Origin: Cryptomeria japonica
Taxonomy: Eukaryota; Streptophyta; Pinopsida; Cupressales; Cupressaceae
NCBI RefSeq assembly: GCF_030272615.1
Contig: NC_081414.1
Span: 232,920,733-232,984,732, forward strand
Direction of reading: 5' to 3'
Length of the DNA stretch: 64,000 nt
Numbering within the stretch: the stretch's first letter is position 1; every line of letters begins with the position of its first letter. The notes beneath the pieces are model-generated. The model was not told the origin of the DNA and ran no database searches. It was given only the letters and a program-made list of their open reading frames with translations. Below, piece after piece: positions 20,768 to 31,530 of the stretch. A program made the position numbers and the translations under genes.

Positions 20768-22095
20768 TTTTGTTCCGGTTTATTTAATAATATAAGAGAG
20801 ATATGTATATACAAATGTTATTATAAAAAAAAATAAGAAAAAGAATTTAATCACAGAAATGAAACGAAATAGAGAAATTTGTTTCAACAATATAACAGAT
20901 AACTAGATTATCACAGAGATAGGCAAATGTTTAAATTTTGATTTCACAGAGATCATATCCAACAATTTTGCTCTTATGTTGAGATAAACAACTTTCTTTG
21001 AGAGATTTTCAGGAAAATAGTATTCACAGAGAGAGATTTCTAGAATAAATAAATAACAGAACAATAATGAGAAGAATTCATACTTTATAAACTATTTCTC
21101 ATAGTAAGATTCCTAAAGACAAATGATTATATGCATAGAGAGAAAACAAATTACTTACAGAGATAGAAAAAAATTGAGTTTTTCAAAAAAATAAATAGAG
21201 ATGTTGAAAAGCATGATTTATCTTCTTCTTTTTTTTGATTCAAGATCTTCTGTAGATTATAAAAAAAAATAGAAAAGAAGAATTTGATTTCTTTGTTTTA
21301 AATAGATTAAATAAATAGATTAATGAATAAAAGAGAAATCTGCATTTGTATTTTAAAAAGAAAAGAAATTTTTATCACTGCATTTCTTTAATGAAAAATA
21401 GATTTCCTTTCTATCTAACAATTAAGAAATGATTTCTTTTAGAAAGCTATATTCAACTAAAGAATCTAGGAGGAGATATTTCCTTTGAAAATAAAAAGAA
21501 TTTACATAAGGAATTAACAAATGCAAAGAGGGAACCTGGAGAAGCCTTTTGATGTTGAATCCTCTCCAAATCTGCAAGCCTAGCCTTCCTTGATCCTTCC
21601 TTGCAAGCTTGGAACAAAATTCTTCAAAACAGCCTTAACTATTCTTCCAAATGAAAATATGACTACTAAAAGAAAACTATTTGAGAAAACTTTCTTCAAA
21701 GAATAACCAACTCCCTCTTTTGAATGCTTGCATACAATATATAGGAAAAATCCCTTAATTCCACTATCTAGAGAAATTAATTAAGAATGAGATTCTTTTT
21801 CCAATATTGGACCCATGCAAAATTGATTGATATCCTAGTGGGGGGAGTAACATGCAAGGTATTGAAGATTCCTCTAGAAGCTTCTAATTTCTCCTACAAC
21901 ATGTGCCATAATTGGGAATGGGAAAAAGAATAAATAAATAATGCCTATTTAAATTATATTCTCCAAGTGTGTATGTGGGTCCATTATTTATTCTTTTATA
22001 ATATTCATTTAATTATTTTTAATAGCTCAACCAAAAAATATAATAGAATTGCATCAAATCAAAAAGTGATAAAGGAGGGTTGTGACAACCCACAT

Positions 22096-22098
<3 letters not shown>

Positions 22099-22140
<42 letters not shown>
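22099..22140. repeat. (CA)n microsatellite
   Basis: A run of about 21 CA units in the intron of the split transposase-like gene, just outside the right end and target duplication of Gypsy-1. Confidence 0.93.
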
Positions 22141-22145
<5 letters not shown>

Positions 22146-22158
22146 GAAGACAATTTAC

Positions 22159-22284
22159 CTGCAAGTTCATGCTGGCGAAGTGCACGCTTCATACATGCTC
22201 CTGCTCCATCATGCTCTCCTTTTTCATGTCTACTCTCAAAGAAGTTCCACAAAAACTTTATGCTACGTCGAGCATGTTGTAGGG
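22159..22284 (-). pseudogene. split transposase-like gene, core exon with SRHEKGEHDG
   Basis: The minus-strand reading begins near 22284 (LQHARRSIKFLWNFF) and holds ESRHEKGEHDGAGACMKRAL, a conserved-looking Glu/His/Gly block that likely carries a catalytic acidic residue. It ends CTTGCAG|GTAAATTG, a good donor, at 22159/22158. The last G plus AT at the start of the exon at 5559 gives one codon (GAT), so frame is kept across the 16.6-kb gap. The acceptor side has lost its AG, so the start is approximate. Confidence 0.6.
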
Positions 22285-22439
22285 ATAATTAGTTAAAAGC
22301 TTTTGCATACTTAAATTGTCGTGACATGAATAACATATATATTATATATATTTAAACTTTTGACCCGTTATATACAATCAAATCATATATATAATAAAAA
22401 AACAACTTAAATAATCAATTTCAAATATAATGTACTTAC

Positions 22440-22767
22440 TGAAACATCCATCTGACCAAATCCAATGTTGTGTACATTCTATCCCACGATCTTTAATATC
22501 TTCAAAAAATATTCCAAAACAATATGCTACATAGCTCCTATCATGACACGTATCATCACTGATATAGAAATGGACCTCCTTGATGATAATGCGTTCATTT
22601 TCAGTACTCTCTATACCATCAGCATGAAATTGTGCATGTCTATAGAAAACTTGTACAAATATTGCAACTTGATCAAAATGATAATATTGACTTTGAATTT
22701 CTGTGTGAGGACTAAATGTATAGTTCTCGGAGAAATCTACAATTGAAAGAATATGATGCAGAGCATC
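22440..22767 (-). pseudogene. split transposase-like gene, catalytic-core exon
   Basis: A minus-strand exon between an acceptor TTTTCTAG (22770-22768) and a near-perfect donor TTTCA|GTAAGT (22440/22439). The open 109-codon frame reads LSIVDFSENYTFSPHTEI, QVAIFVQVFYRHAQFH, VHFYISDDTCHDRSYVAY and IECTQHWIWSDGC. The spaced acidic blocks DFSEN, SDDxxHD and WSDGC are arranged as in an RNase H-fold (DDE-type) transposase core. I recall similar D-rich blocks in uncharacterised transposase-like proteins of animals and lower plants, but cannot name the superfamily. There is no internal stop. Confidence 0.6.
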
Positions 22768-24176
22768 CTAGAAAACCAATCACAACTCTAGGATCATGTT
22801 TATCCATCCATATTTTCATCATGAGAATAATTAATTAGAGGCATATTTCATCATTCTTCAACAATCAATCAATCAAGAAAACATAAACTTAATCTAAGTA
22901 TCAAACTTGCCAACTTGTTGTCTCTTTGGATAGACATGTATACAAAGGTCTATAACTTTCTAACCAGATGTTAATACCTCAATCCCTTTGGTCAGACCCT
23001 GAATAACTAGATGAAAAACAACATATCCAAAAAATTATCCACATCCAACGGTTTGAATAAAAGTTATGGCCAATGCATTGAGACCCATTTCTGTTGTCCC
23101 CAAAAAAATCATGCGCATGCCTAATCTGCCTAGGGCATCAAATATATTTCAAAAAACAAGCAAAAATGATCCCAAACCAATTTCACATGAACTCTTTATG
23201 GATTTAATTTCATAATATGTAATCCATTAAATTTTGTAATGGTTTATTCATTATATAAAGACAAACCATTGCCTGCAACTCCATTGAAGATGGTTTAAAA
23301 CCAATTTTCACCAAAATCTTCATAACTTCCACAAATATAAACAAAAATGACTCAGACCAAAAGGAAAAGAAAGAGGATTCACATATATTTCCAATAAATA
23401 TATTTATAAGTCATAATTATTCCATATGAGTCCATACCATATGCTACAACATGACTATTATTAGGAAACCTCAAATCTGCAATCAACAACTTTCACCAAA
23501 AATTCCATAACTTCTTCATTTCTAAAAATAATCACTCCAAAACAAAAGGAAAATAAATTTAATTCAAATATATAGCTATACATTATATATATACAAAGGT
23601 TTCCAGACCATACACGATCGTACAAGGCTTGGAACCAACATAAAAATTGAAAAGCCAATCAGAATAACAATAGTAGAATGCACCAAAATGTATCAAAATG
23701 TTCTCCTTTCTTCTCTTTCTCATTTTTAATGACCATACAATGTCTTTTTATAGACTCTTGGTCAGTTTGGACCTTATAACTACCTCCAAGAGCTTTCAAC
23801 TTCCCATTTACAACTTTTAATGCAATTTCACATTATTGCATTTTTGCCATTTTTCATCTTTTTGACAACTTTTTGTGACATTTTGACATAATGACCCCAA
23901 AACTTGACAAAAACCTTATAAAAATATCAAATAACCCTTAAATGACATTTTACAAGCATTTATGCCCTTTCATGGCATGTTTACATCATTTTGACTCTTT
24001 GACCCCACTAGGTCCTAAATGGACAACTATGCAACTTTTATACAAATGGCTCAAGTAGCCTTACATTATGACTCCATTGGATAAAAATGAACTCAAATAC
24101 ATGCATATATTCTTTATAAGTCATAAATGACCCAAATATAATCAGATAGTGACCTTGGACATTTTGATTGTGCTTC
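22768..24176. other. intron remnant between exons, no gene seen
   Basis: An AT-rich stretch of 1.4 kb between the core exon at 22767 and the left end of Copia-1. It contains repeated near-identical words around cataacttc(t/c)(a/t)c and caaaaggaaa(a/g)(t/g)aa (near 23320 and 23510), a sign of a small internal duplication. I see no convincing ORF or further element. With the Copia-1 insertion removed it joins to the end of the N-terminal exon at about 39834. Confidence 0.45.
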
Positions 24177-25629
24177 TGATAGTTCTGATACTAAATATGA
24201 TTAGTACACATGCCAAGCTAACAATATGAGAGGGGGGGGGGGGGGGTGAATCATTCAAACTTAATATTCAATAAAAACAATAGTTTCAACCTCGGTAACC
24301 TTATCAAAAAAACAGTAATACATGCAGACCCATAAATAGATAAGATCACAAACATATAACACCATATTTAACGTGGAAACCCAAATAGGGAAAAACCACT
24401 GTGGGATTTCGGACCCACTAAGAAATATACTCTTCTAGAGTATGCTCGGTTAAAAGCAAATCCTGTTAAAGATTACAAACACATTGCTAGATGTGACCAA
24501 GTTAATGGATTTCCCTCAAATCTATTAGGATCTTCACCTTGTTAGAAGTGACCTTGTTAAAGGATTTCAAACACTCAATAAGAATGTCACCTTGCTAGAG
24601 GATTTTACAAATAAAACTGTTAAGTCCACTTAGTTAAGAGATTTTCTGCTACTTCTCAAAATAACAGTAATAAAAATATGTCTGCAACTTCACATCTAAA
24701 AATGCTGAAGCAGATTCTTATTTGCTCAATACAATCAATTCATAGGACTTATCTTGTCCCTCTGCTGGGCTCTATACTCTGTTATCAAAATAGGTCTTCA
24801 AGCTTCTGTGCTCAGTAATCACTATGTAGCATCCCTATGCATACACTTGCCCACATACATTGTTTATCAACAGTTTCCTATTTATAAACAATCTTCCAAC
24901 CGCTTAATCTCCTTGATCACATTTCCTATGATCAATCATAGCCATCGGATCTTCAATCTTGTCCAGGTTCAATGTATCCTTCGATCTGAAAATGTTTTAC
25001 CCCACCTTGGAACCTGCATTTTCACCTTGGAACTTGTGTTAGGGTATCGCGGTTCAATCTGAGTTGTAGATCTTCCTGCCGATCTTTCTTTACCATAGAT
25101 TCTTTAACAATCTTCATACACGACTTACCAATCATTTAATCCGCTCCAGCTCATCAGCTTCCTTCATTAAATATCACGTGTAAACATTTAATGCATTCTG
25201 TTATAGCTCGGTTGTAACTCGGTAAATACTAAACTTCACTCGATAGACATTCTGCCTTCATTAACCGATAGTGATAACCTTAGGGTTTACCAACTAGGTT
25301 CCTTAGGGTTTACCGACTAGGTTCTTTGCTCGGTAACATAGTATAGTATTAAACTTTCAAACAATAGCATATGTAGGATATCAAAACAATCTAAACATCA
25401 TGATCTTATCATTGTCTAACTCGGTAATAGTTGCCCATTGAATAACTTATCCCCTTATTCATCATATTCTTTATGTGTCTTTTACCGACATCTTTACACT
25501 CATCAAATCATACTTCTTAAGATATGGCAACATCATACTGAATTAAAAAATCAATTTCTTGACATCAATGACAAAATAATAATATTAAGACAGTAATCAT
25601 CCTTAATCAGTTATATCCATAGTCATCAA
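24177..25629 (-). repeat. Copia-1 left (3') LTR, first part
   Basis: Matches 38318-39744 from TGATAGTTCTGATACTAAAT to CATAGTCATCAA. It includes an uninterrupted G run (24232-24246) that is shorter in the right LTR, and a duplicated word actaggttc...ggtttacc that is single on the right. The LINE interrupts it here. Confidence 0.9.
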
Positions 25630-25633
25630 AAAA

Positions 25634-27346
25634 ATGGAGGGAACAACGTTTGCAGGGGGAAATTTGAATTTGAGAAATGGAGGGAACAACAATGCTGGTT
25701 CCTCTGGGTCTGAATCCACTGCAGCTCGAGGAAAAACATCTGATGATGAGGATGGAAGACAGGATGGGGACCCATGAACATGGGACCCTCCTCCCAATCC
25801 CAAAAAATTAAAAAACATGTAAGATTCATGCCCCGAGGCGGTGCAGATTGATACAGAAAATACCAAGGAGGGGTGAATACCTAAACCATGGAATAGTCTC
25901 TTCGCTAGACATGCATCTGGTAAACCGACTGGTAAATCTTCTCTCCCCTTTGTGAAGGATATATCAGACAATAGAACAGGTAAACTTGCGATTGAGATTC
26001 CTGATTTGGTTATTGACCATAGCATTTCTTTAATGACTCTTTCTCTAGTGGGGAAATTTGTTGGACCCCGACCTAATATTGAGGATGTTAGATCCTTTGT
26101 TAAAAGAAAATGGAGAATGAAAGGACAGGTTGAAGTTTCTTCCCTATCTTGGGGTTTTTTTGTTTTCTCCTTTTCATGTGGGGAAGATCTGGAAGCAGTT
26201 CTAAGTGGAGGCCCCTGGATGTTTGGTAAATCATCTCTTTCTGTTAGAAAATGGGCCCCTAAAATGGAACTAAATGACTCCTTTTTTGAATCTGCTCCGG
26301 TGTGGGTTAGGTTGCTTGGGCTACCATTGGAATACTGGGTGGAGGATGTTTTCTCAGGAATTGCTAATTCCTTTGGGGAGCTTATTGCGATAGACTCAAT
26401 GATTGCAGCTTGCAAGAGATTGGTGTATGCACGCATCTGCATCAACATATCACAAAATATGGATCTCCCAAGTACTATTGATATAAATTCCAAACTTGGG
26501 TTATGGGAACAAGCCATTGAATTTGAATTTCTCCCTTTTGTGTGTTTTTCTTGCAAAAAAGCAGGTCACTAGGCTAAGGCTTGCCCCAACAACCCTAAAA
26601 GACCTATGATTAAAGAAAAAAATATTAATAAACCGGTTTGGAAAGAAAAAAATAACAACAAAGTCTGCAACAAGTTAGAAGAAAAAAGTGGAAATCTGGT
26701 AAATAAACCAGAAAATCAGGAAAATGACTCCAATGACCTTATTAAAGACCCTGCCATGAAGGGGAACAAGAAGAATGAAACCAAGGAATTTGAGATCAAA
26801 ATAGGCAATACCTTTGAAGCTCTTCAGTCACAAGAGAAGGAGAATGAAATCAGTACAGAGACACTTGAGGATGGTGAGATTGAGGATATCATTGACTTTC
26901 ATCATGAGGAACTATATGAACCCATATCAGAGAAAGAAGAACCCTATTTAGGGAAAGAGTTTCAAGAACAGGAAATAGATATGGGAAGGAGTAATAAGTT
27001 TGGATCGCCACAAGCAAACTTAAATGCTTTATTCCAGAACATAGAAGTAAATATGACCACTTCATCCTAGAAAAGAGAAAAGCTATGAAGCAACATACAA
27101 GATGAATCCAGGGCAGAACAACAAGAAGAAAACACAATAGGAAATGGGAAGAAAATTAAGACCAAGAAGACAGGAGGTCCTAATGAAGTAAAAACCAGAA
27201 CCAGATCTAAGGCAGATTTTGGGGCCTCAAGATCCCCACCAGGACGCAAAACTATGAAATGGCATAGGGACCAAGAGAGTAAACAAAACATAGCTGATGG
27301 AAGGCAGAGAACTATCAAGGAGTCCTGCCCCCAAGCTTCCAAATGA
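25634..27346 (+). pseudogene. LINE ORF1: DUF4283-like, CCHC protein
   Basis: One frame of 571 codons from ATG 25634 to TGA 27344-27346. After an acidic Gly/Asn-rich start it holds a DUF4283-like domain at about residues 115-290 (SLVGKFVGPRPNIEDV, RKWRMKGQVEV, FFVFSFSCGEDLEAVLSGGPW, VWVRLLGLPLEYW). A zinc knuckle follows (CFSCKKAGH-stop-AKACP, CX2CX4HX4C), then a Lys/Glu-rich tail. ORF1 proteins coat LINE RNA. Six in-frame stops break it; the one inside the knuckle replaces what is usually a Trp/Leu. The ORF1 stop overlaps the ORF2 start as ATGA. Confidence 0.85.
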
Positions 27347-30300
27347 AAGTAATATCATGGAACATCATAGGCCTAAATGGTCTCAATAAACAGGATATAT
27401 TAAGGAATCTTATTCGAGATCAAAATCCGGATATTATCCTGATTCAGGAAACTAAAATGAGTAAAGAGAAAGTGGAGAAACTAAAGTTTTTTAAAAATGG
27501 AGGGGTCTGTGGCAGTAGCTCGAATGGAGCCTCTGGAGGGGTTGCAATATTCTGGAATAAAAGCACAACCTTTGGAGATATGATAGATGTGGATGGCAAT
27601 ATTTTATCCCTAAAAGCTAGAAATATTTTTGATGAAAAGGAATTTTTTATCACTAATATCTATGCCCCTAATTCCAAATCTGCTAGAAGTAAATTCTGGG
27701 AAAAAGTTCAGCATAAAAGGAAAAAATTCTCTATGCATAGTTGGGTTGTTATGGGAGATTTCAATACTCCTCTACAAGACAGAGAAAAATTTGGAGGTAG
27801 TCAAGCTCAACCAGATAGCAGATCTGACCTGATGGACTTTATCAATGACATTGCTCTCATTGACTTGGATCTCAACGGAGCCTCCTATACTTGGTCAAAC
27901 CGAAGAGATGGTGATGATCTTATCCAGGTAAGACTTGATAGAGCCCTTCTCTCTAATGATTGGATTCTTTCTCATAGTTGTTCCCTTTCTGTTATTAATA
28001 GAATTGGGTCAGATCATTATCCCATTTCCTTTGTTGCTGAGAACTCTAAGAATAATCAGAGATTCCCTTTTCGTTTCGAAAAGATTTGGATATCCCACCC
28101 CAATCTTGAAAATTCCATTGCTGAATGGTGGAATCTTGATGTTAATGGAACAGCCATGTATAAAGTTGCCAAAAAACTTAAATATGTCAAAACCAATATT
28201 AAGACTTGGAACAAGGAGGTCTTTGGTGATATTTTTGATTCAAAGAAAAAATTAAAGGAGGAACTGGACCAGATACAAATTTCCATCCAGAAAGAAGGCT
28301 ACAAAAAGTATTCCAAAGCCATGGAAGATAAGGTCCTTGACAACATTCACAACATTATTTCTAGGGAAGAAATATATTGGAGATAGAGATCCAGGGCTAT
28401 ATGGCTGAAGGCAGGGGACAAAAACACTAAGTTTTTCCACATGACTTCCCTAAAACATAAGGCAACAAATAGAATCACAAAACTAACTGTTGAGAACAAC
28501 ACTCTACTTAATAAGGATGACATCAGGGATGAAGCTGTTAGATTCTTCAAGCAGCTTCTATCTAGTAATGAGGACCTTGATCAGACCCATCAACTCAATC
28601 TGGTTAATAATATTCCTAAAATCATAAACCCTATTCAGAATAAGACCCTTGCTACCATCCCATCTGCTGAAGAAATAAAAAATGTTATCTTCTCTTTTCA
28701 AGGGAATAAAGCTCCGGGCCCTGATGGATTCCCTATGTTCTTCTTTCAAGAATTCTAGAATATTGTGGGGAAGGATACGGTTAATGCGGTGAAAGAATTT
28801 TTTGGATCTAGGAGAATCCTTAAGGAATTGAATTCCACTTTTATTGCCTTAATCCCCAAAGTTGTTGGGGCAGATTCTATGAGCAAATTTAGGCCAATTA
28901 GCTTATGCAACTCTTTCTATAAAATAATATCCAAAGTCTTGACTACTAGAATTTTGGCGGTGCTTCCCTTCATCATATCTGAAGAGCAAAAAGGCTTTGT
29001 CCCTGGTAGATAGATTCTTGACTCAATCATTCTTGTTCATGAGAACATTCACACCCTCAGTGCTGCAAAGAAAGAAGGTTTCTTGATAAAGATGGATTTG
29101 GCAAAGGCTTATGATAGAGTTGAATGGGATGTTCTATTTAAAATCATGGGGGCTTTTGGTTTTGATGATAAGATTATCAAAATAATTAGAGAACTAATCA
29201 CTACTCCTATGTTCTCTATTTTGGTTAATGGATCTCCAACAAATTTTTTTTTAAATTCTAGAGGGCTAAGACAAGGAGACCCCATATCTCCTATCCTTTT
29301 TACCATTCTGGCTGAAAGTATGAGTAGAATGATTCATAAGTTGAAACAAAGCAAAACTATCAAAGGTCTTCAACCTTCCTCTGCCAATGTGTTTTGCACT
29401 CATCAACAGTTTGTTGATGACACTATCATCATGGGATATTCTTCAGTCAAGGAAGCTGAAGTCTTCAAAACAGCTCTCAACTCCTATGCTTTGGCAACTG
29501 GTTAGCAAGTTAATTGGGACAAATCCACCATGTACTTTCTCAATACTCCAGTCATAAGACAACAAAAAATTGCCAATATTATTGGATGCAAAGTGGAATC
29601 GCTACCTTCCACCTACCTGGGTCTTCCTTTAGGGTTGGCACCCCCAAATTCCTTCTGGAATATGATCATTGATAAAATTAATAAGAGACTTGCAGGATGG
29701 AAAGGCTCAATGTTATCTCAGGCTAGGAAAATGTAGCTCCTCCAAGCTACCTTTCAAAATCTCCCTGTTTATGCCCTCAGTCTGTTTGGTATTCCGACTA
29801 AAATTGTTGAAGCTATGGAAAGAATTCAGAAGAGATTCTTATGGTCAGGAGTGGAAGAAAAGAAGAGAATGCCTTTGATTGCCTAGGACAAGGTGTGTAG
29901 ACCAAAGAACAAAGGAGGGTTGGGGATTAAAATTATAAAAACTTTTAACAAAGCTCTTCTTGCCAAGCAGTTATGGAGAGCCTATGACACTAAGAAAGAC
30001 TGGAACCAAATTTGGTTTGACAAATACATTAAGAATCAGACTATCCAAGGAATCCTTAATTCTGAAGATATCCCAGCTGGATCCTTCATCTGGAATAGTG
30101 TAACCAAATCCATAAAAGTTGCAAAAGGTGGAGCAGGATGGGTCCTTGGAAAAGGTGACAAAATAAGGTTTTGGGAAGACCCCTGGATGAAGAATGAAGC
30201 CCTATTTGATCAAAACAACAGTCAAGTTATTGAAGAATGTAAAAGGAGGTTTGGGCTAATGGTTTGTGACTATTGGAAGGAGAATAAGTGGGTTAAACTT

Positions 30301-31530
30301 GAGGACATCCATCCTGGTTTTTCCTCTCTTCAGAAAGAGTTGCTGTCCTTTTCCCCTAACAAAAACTATGATGATGTTTTCCTCTGGAAAAGTGATCCTA
30401 AAGTTGAATTCACAGTTGCTTCTACCTATAAAAACACTTTCTCTCAAATCAGCAATCCCATCTGGAGCAAAGTCTGGAACAACATCTTGATCCCTAAAGT
30501 CAACATTTTCTTTTGGCTTGCTACTCATAATAGTACCCTTACTATTGATAATTTAATCCGAAGGTGCTTCAAATTCCCTAATAGATGTGAGCTCTGTTAG
30601 AAGGAGGGGGAATCAATTGATCACCTATTTTTTCATTGTTCCTTCACAAGGGAAATCTGGTGTAAAATATGAGAAAAATAGAAAATTAACTAGGTCATGA
30701 ACAAAAGCATTAAGGATATCATATGGCAATGGAATTATCCTACCAAATATCAAATCATTAATAACCTGTGGTCTTTGACCCTCCCCATGATATGCTGGGG
30801 CATTTGGAAAGAAAGGAATAACAGGATATTTAGGGAAGATAAGTGTAATACTCAGGTAGTCTTTGAAAAAATATGTAGGGCTATAAAGGAGAACATCAAC
30901 ATCCCTGACAAGAATAATCAGCAATGGGCTATTATTGATATGAATGATATGGAAAAAGACATTCTTACTGAATGGAACCTAATTCATAAGGTCTACAGAT
31001 TGGACAACAACAAGAAGAGAGATAACATTGTTTGGAGGTTTCTTGATTATGACTGGATAAAGGTTAATTTTGATGGGGCAGCCAAAGGGAACCCTGGAAA
31101 GGTTGGTGGAGGTGGAGTTATCAGAAATGCCCAAGGAAGTTGTATTGTTGCTTTTTCTTCCCCTTTTGGAACCCTAAACAACCATGTGGTTGAAGCTATG
31201 GCCATGCTTAAGAGCCTCCAGTTAGCCCAGGAATTCAAATTTAAAAAAATCTGGCTCGAAAGGGACTCTTTAAATATTATACAAGCCCTCAAAGGTATTA
31301 GTTCAGTTTCCTTGAATATTGCCAATATTATTAAAAATGCTAAAGCTATCCTTAATAACTATGTTAGCATTATTATAACCCACACATTTAGAGAGGGTAA
31401 CAAGGTAGCGGATATCCTTGCTAATGAAGGGGTTAAATTGGAGAATGGCATCAAATATATAGGGGAAGATCACATCAAGTGGGAGATTAAGGAACAATTA
31501 TATTTTGATCGCCTTAATGGATCAAGCTAA
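27343..31530 (+). pseudogene. LINE ORF2: endonuclease, reverse transcriptase, RNase H
   Basis: One frame of 1396 codons from ATG 27343 to TAA 31528-31530. The APE-type endonuclease is at about residues 1-230 (ISWNIIGLNG, IQETKM, VMGDFNTPL, SDHYPIS). RT is at about 440-720 (NKAPGPDGFP, FRPISLCN, MDLAKAYDRVEW, GLRQGDPISP, QFVDDTII as the catalytic motif). A zinc-binding RT-associated region follows at about 1030-1110 (W.NILIPKVNIFFWLA...CELC). A plant-type RNase H ends it at about 1240-1380 (VNFDGAAKGNPG, VEAMAMLKSL, ERDSLNI, REGNKVADILAN). The protein would nick target DNA and copy the RNA in place. About ten internal stops, no frameshift; every stop can be explained by CAG to TAG or TGG to TAG/TGA. 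Confidence 0.92.

Larger units (their letters stand above)
5599..22087 (-). mobile_element. Gypsy-1: Ty3/gypsy chromovirus LTR retrotransposon
   Basis: The element runs on the minus strand. Its outer ends are TGTAATAACCC-like on the left and GGTTGTGACA on the right. The 5-bp target duplication ACCCA is at 5594-5598 and 22088-22092. Order on the minus strand: 5' LTR (19144-22087), Met-type primer site, gag, protease, reverse transcriptase, RNase H, integrase, chromodomain, purine tract, 3' LTR (5599-14321, interrupted by a younger element at 6915-12153). It inserted into an intron of the split transposase-like gene. All coding parts share one reading frame but hold eight premature stops, so it can no longer make its own proteins. 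Confidence 0.92.
19144..22087 (-). repeat. Gypsy-1 right (5') LTR
   Basis: 2944 bp, from TGTAATAACCCACC to GGTTGTGACA in plus-strand reading. It lacks the about 570-bp segment present in the left LTR: at 19891 gtggtagcactt is joined directly to atttaatattc. Differences from the left copy are scattered and mostly transitions by eye. Confidence 0.9.

Noticed and set aside
20639-20836. 65-codon ORF at the right LTR TA run
   Set aside because: Again an artefact of the (TA)n tract inside an LTR.
25603-26556. 317-codon minus-strand ORF
   Set aside because: It lies antisense to LINE ORF1, whose DUF4283-like domain and zinc knuckle on the plus strand are the real signal. The antisense frame has no recognisable motif.
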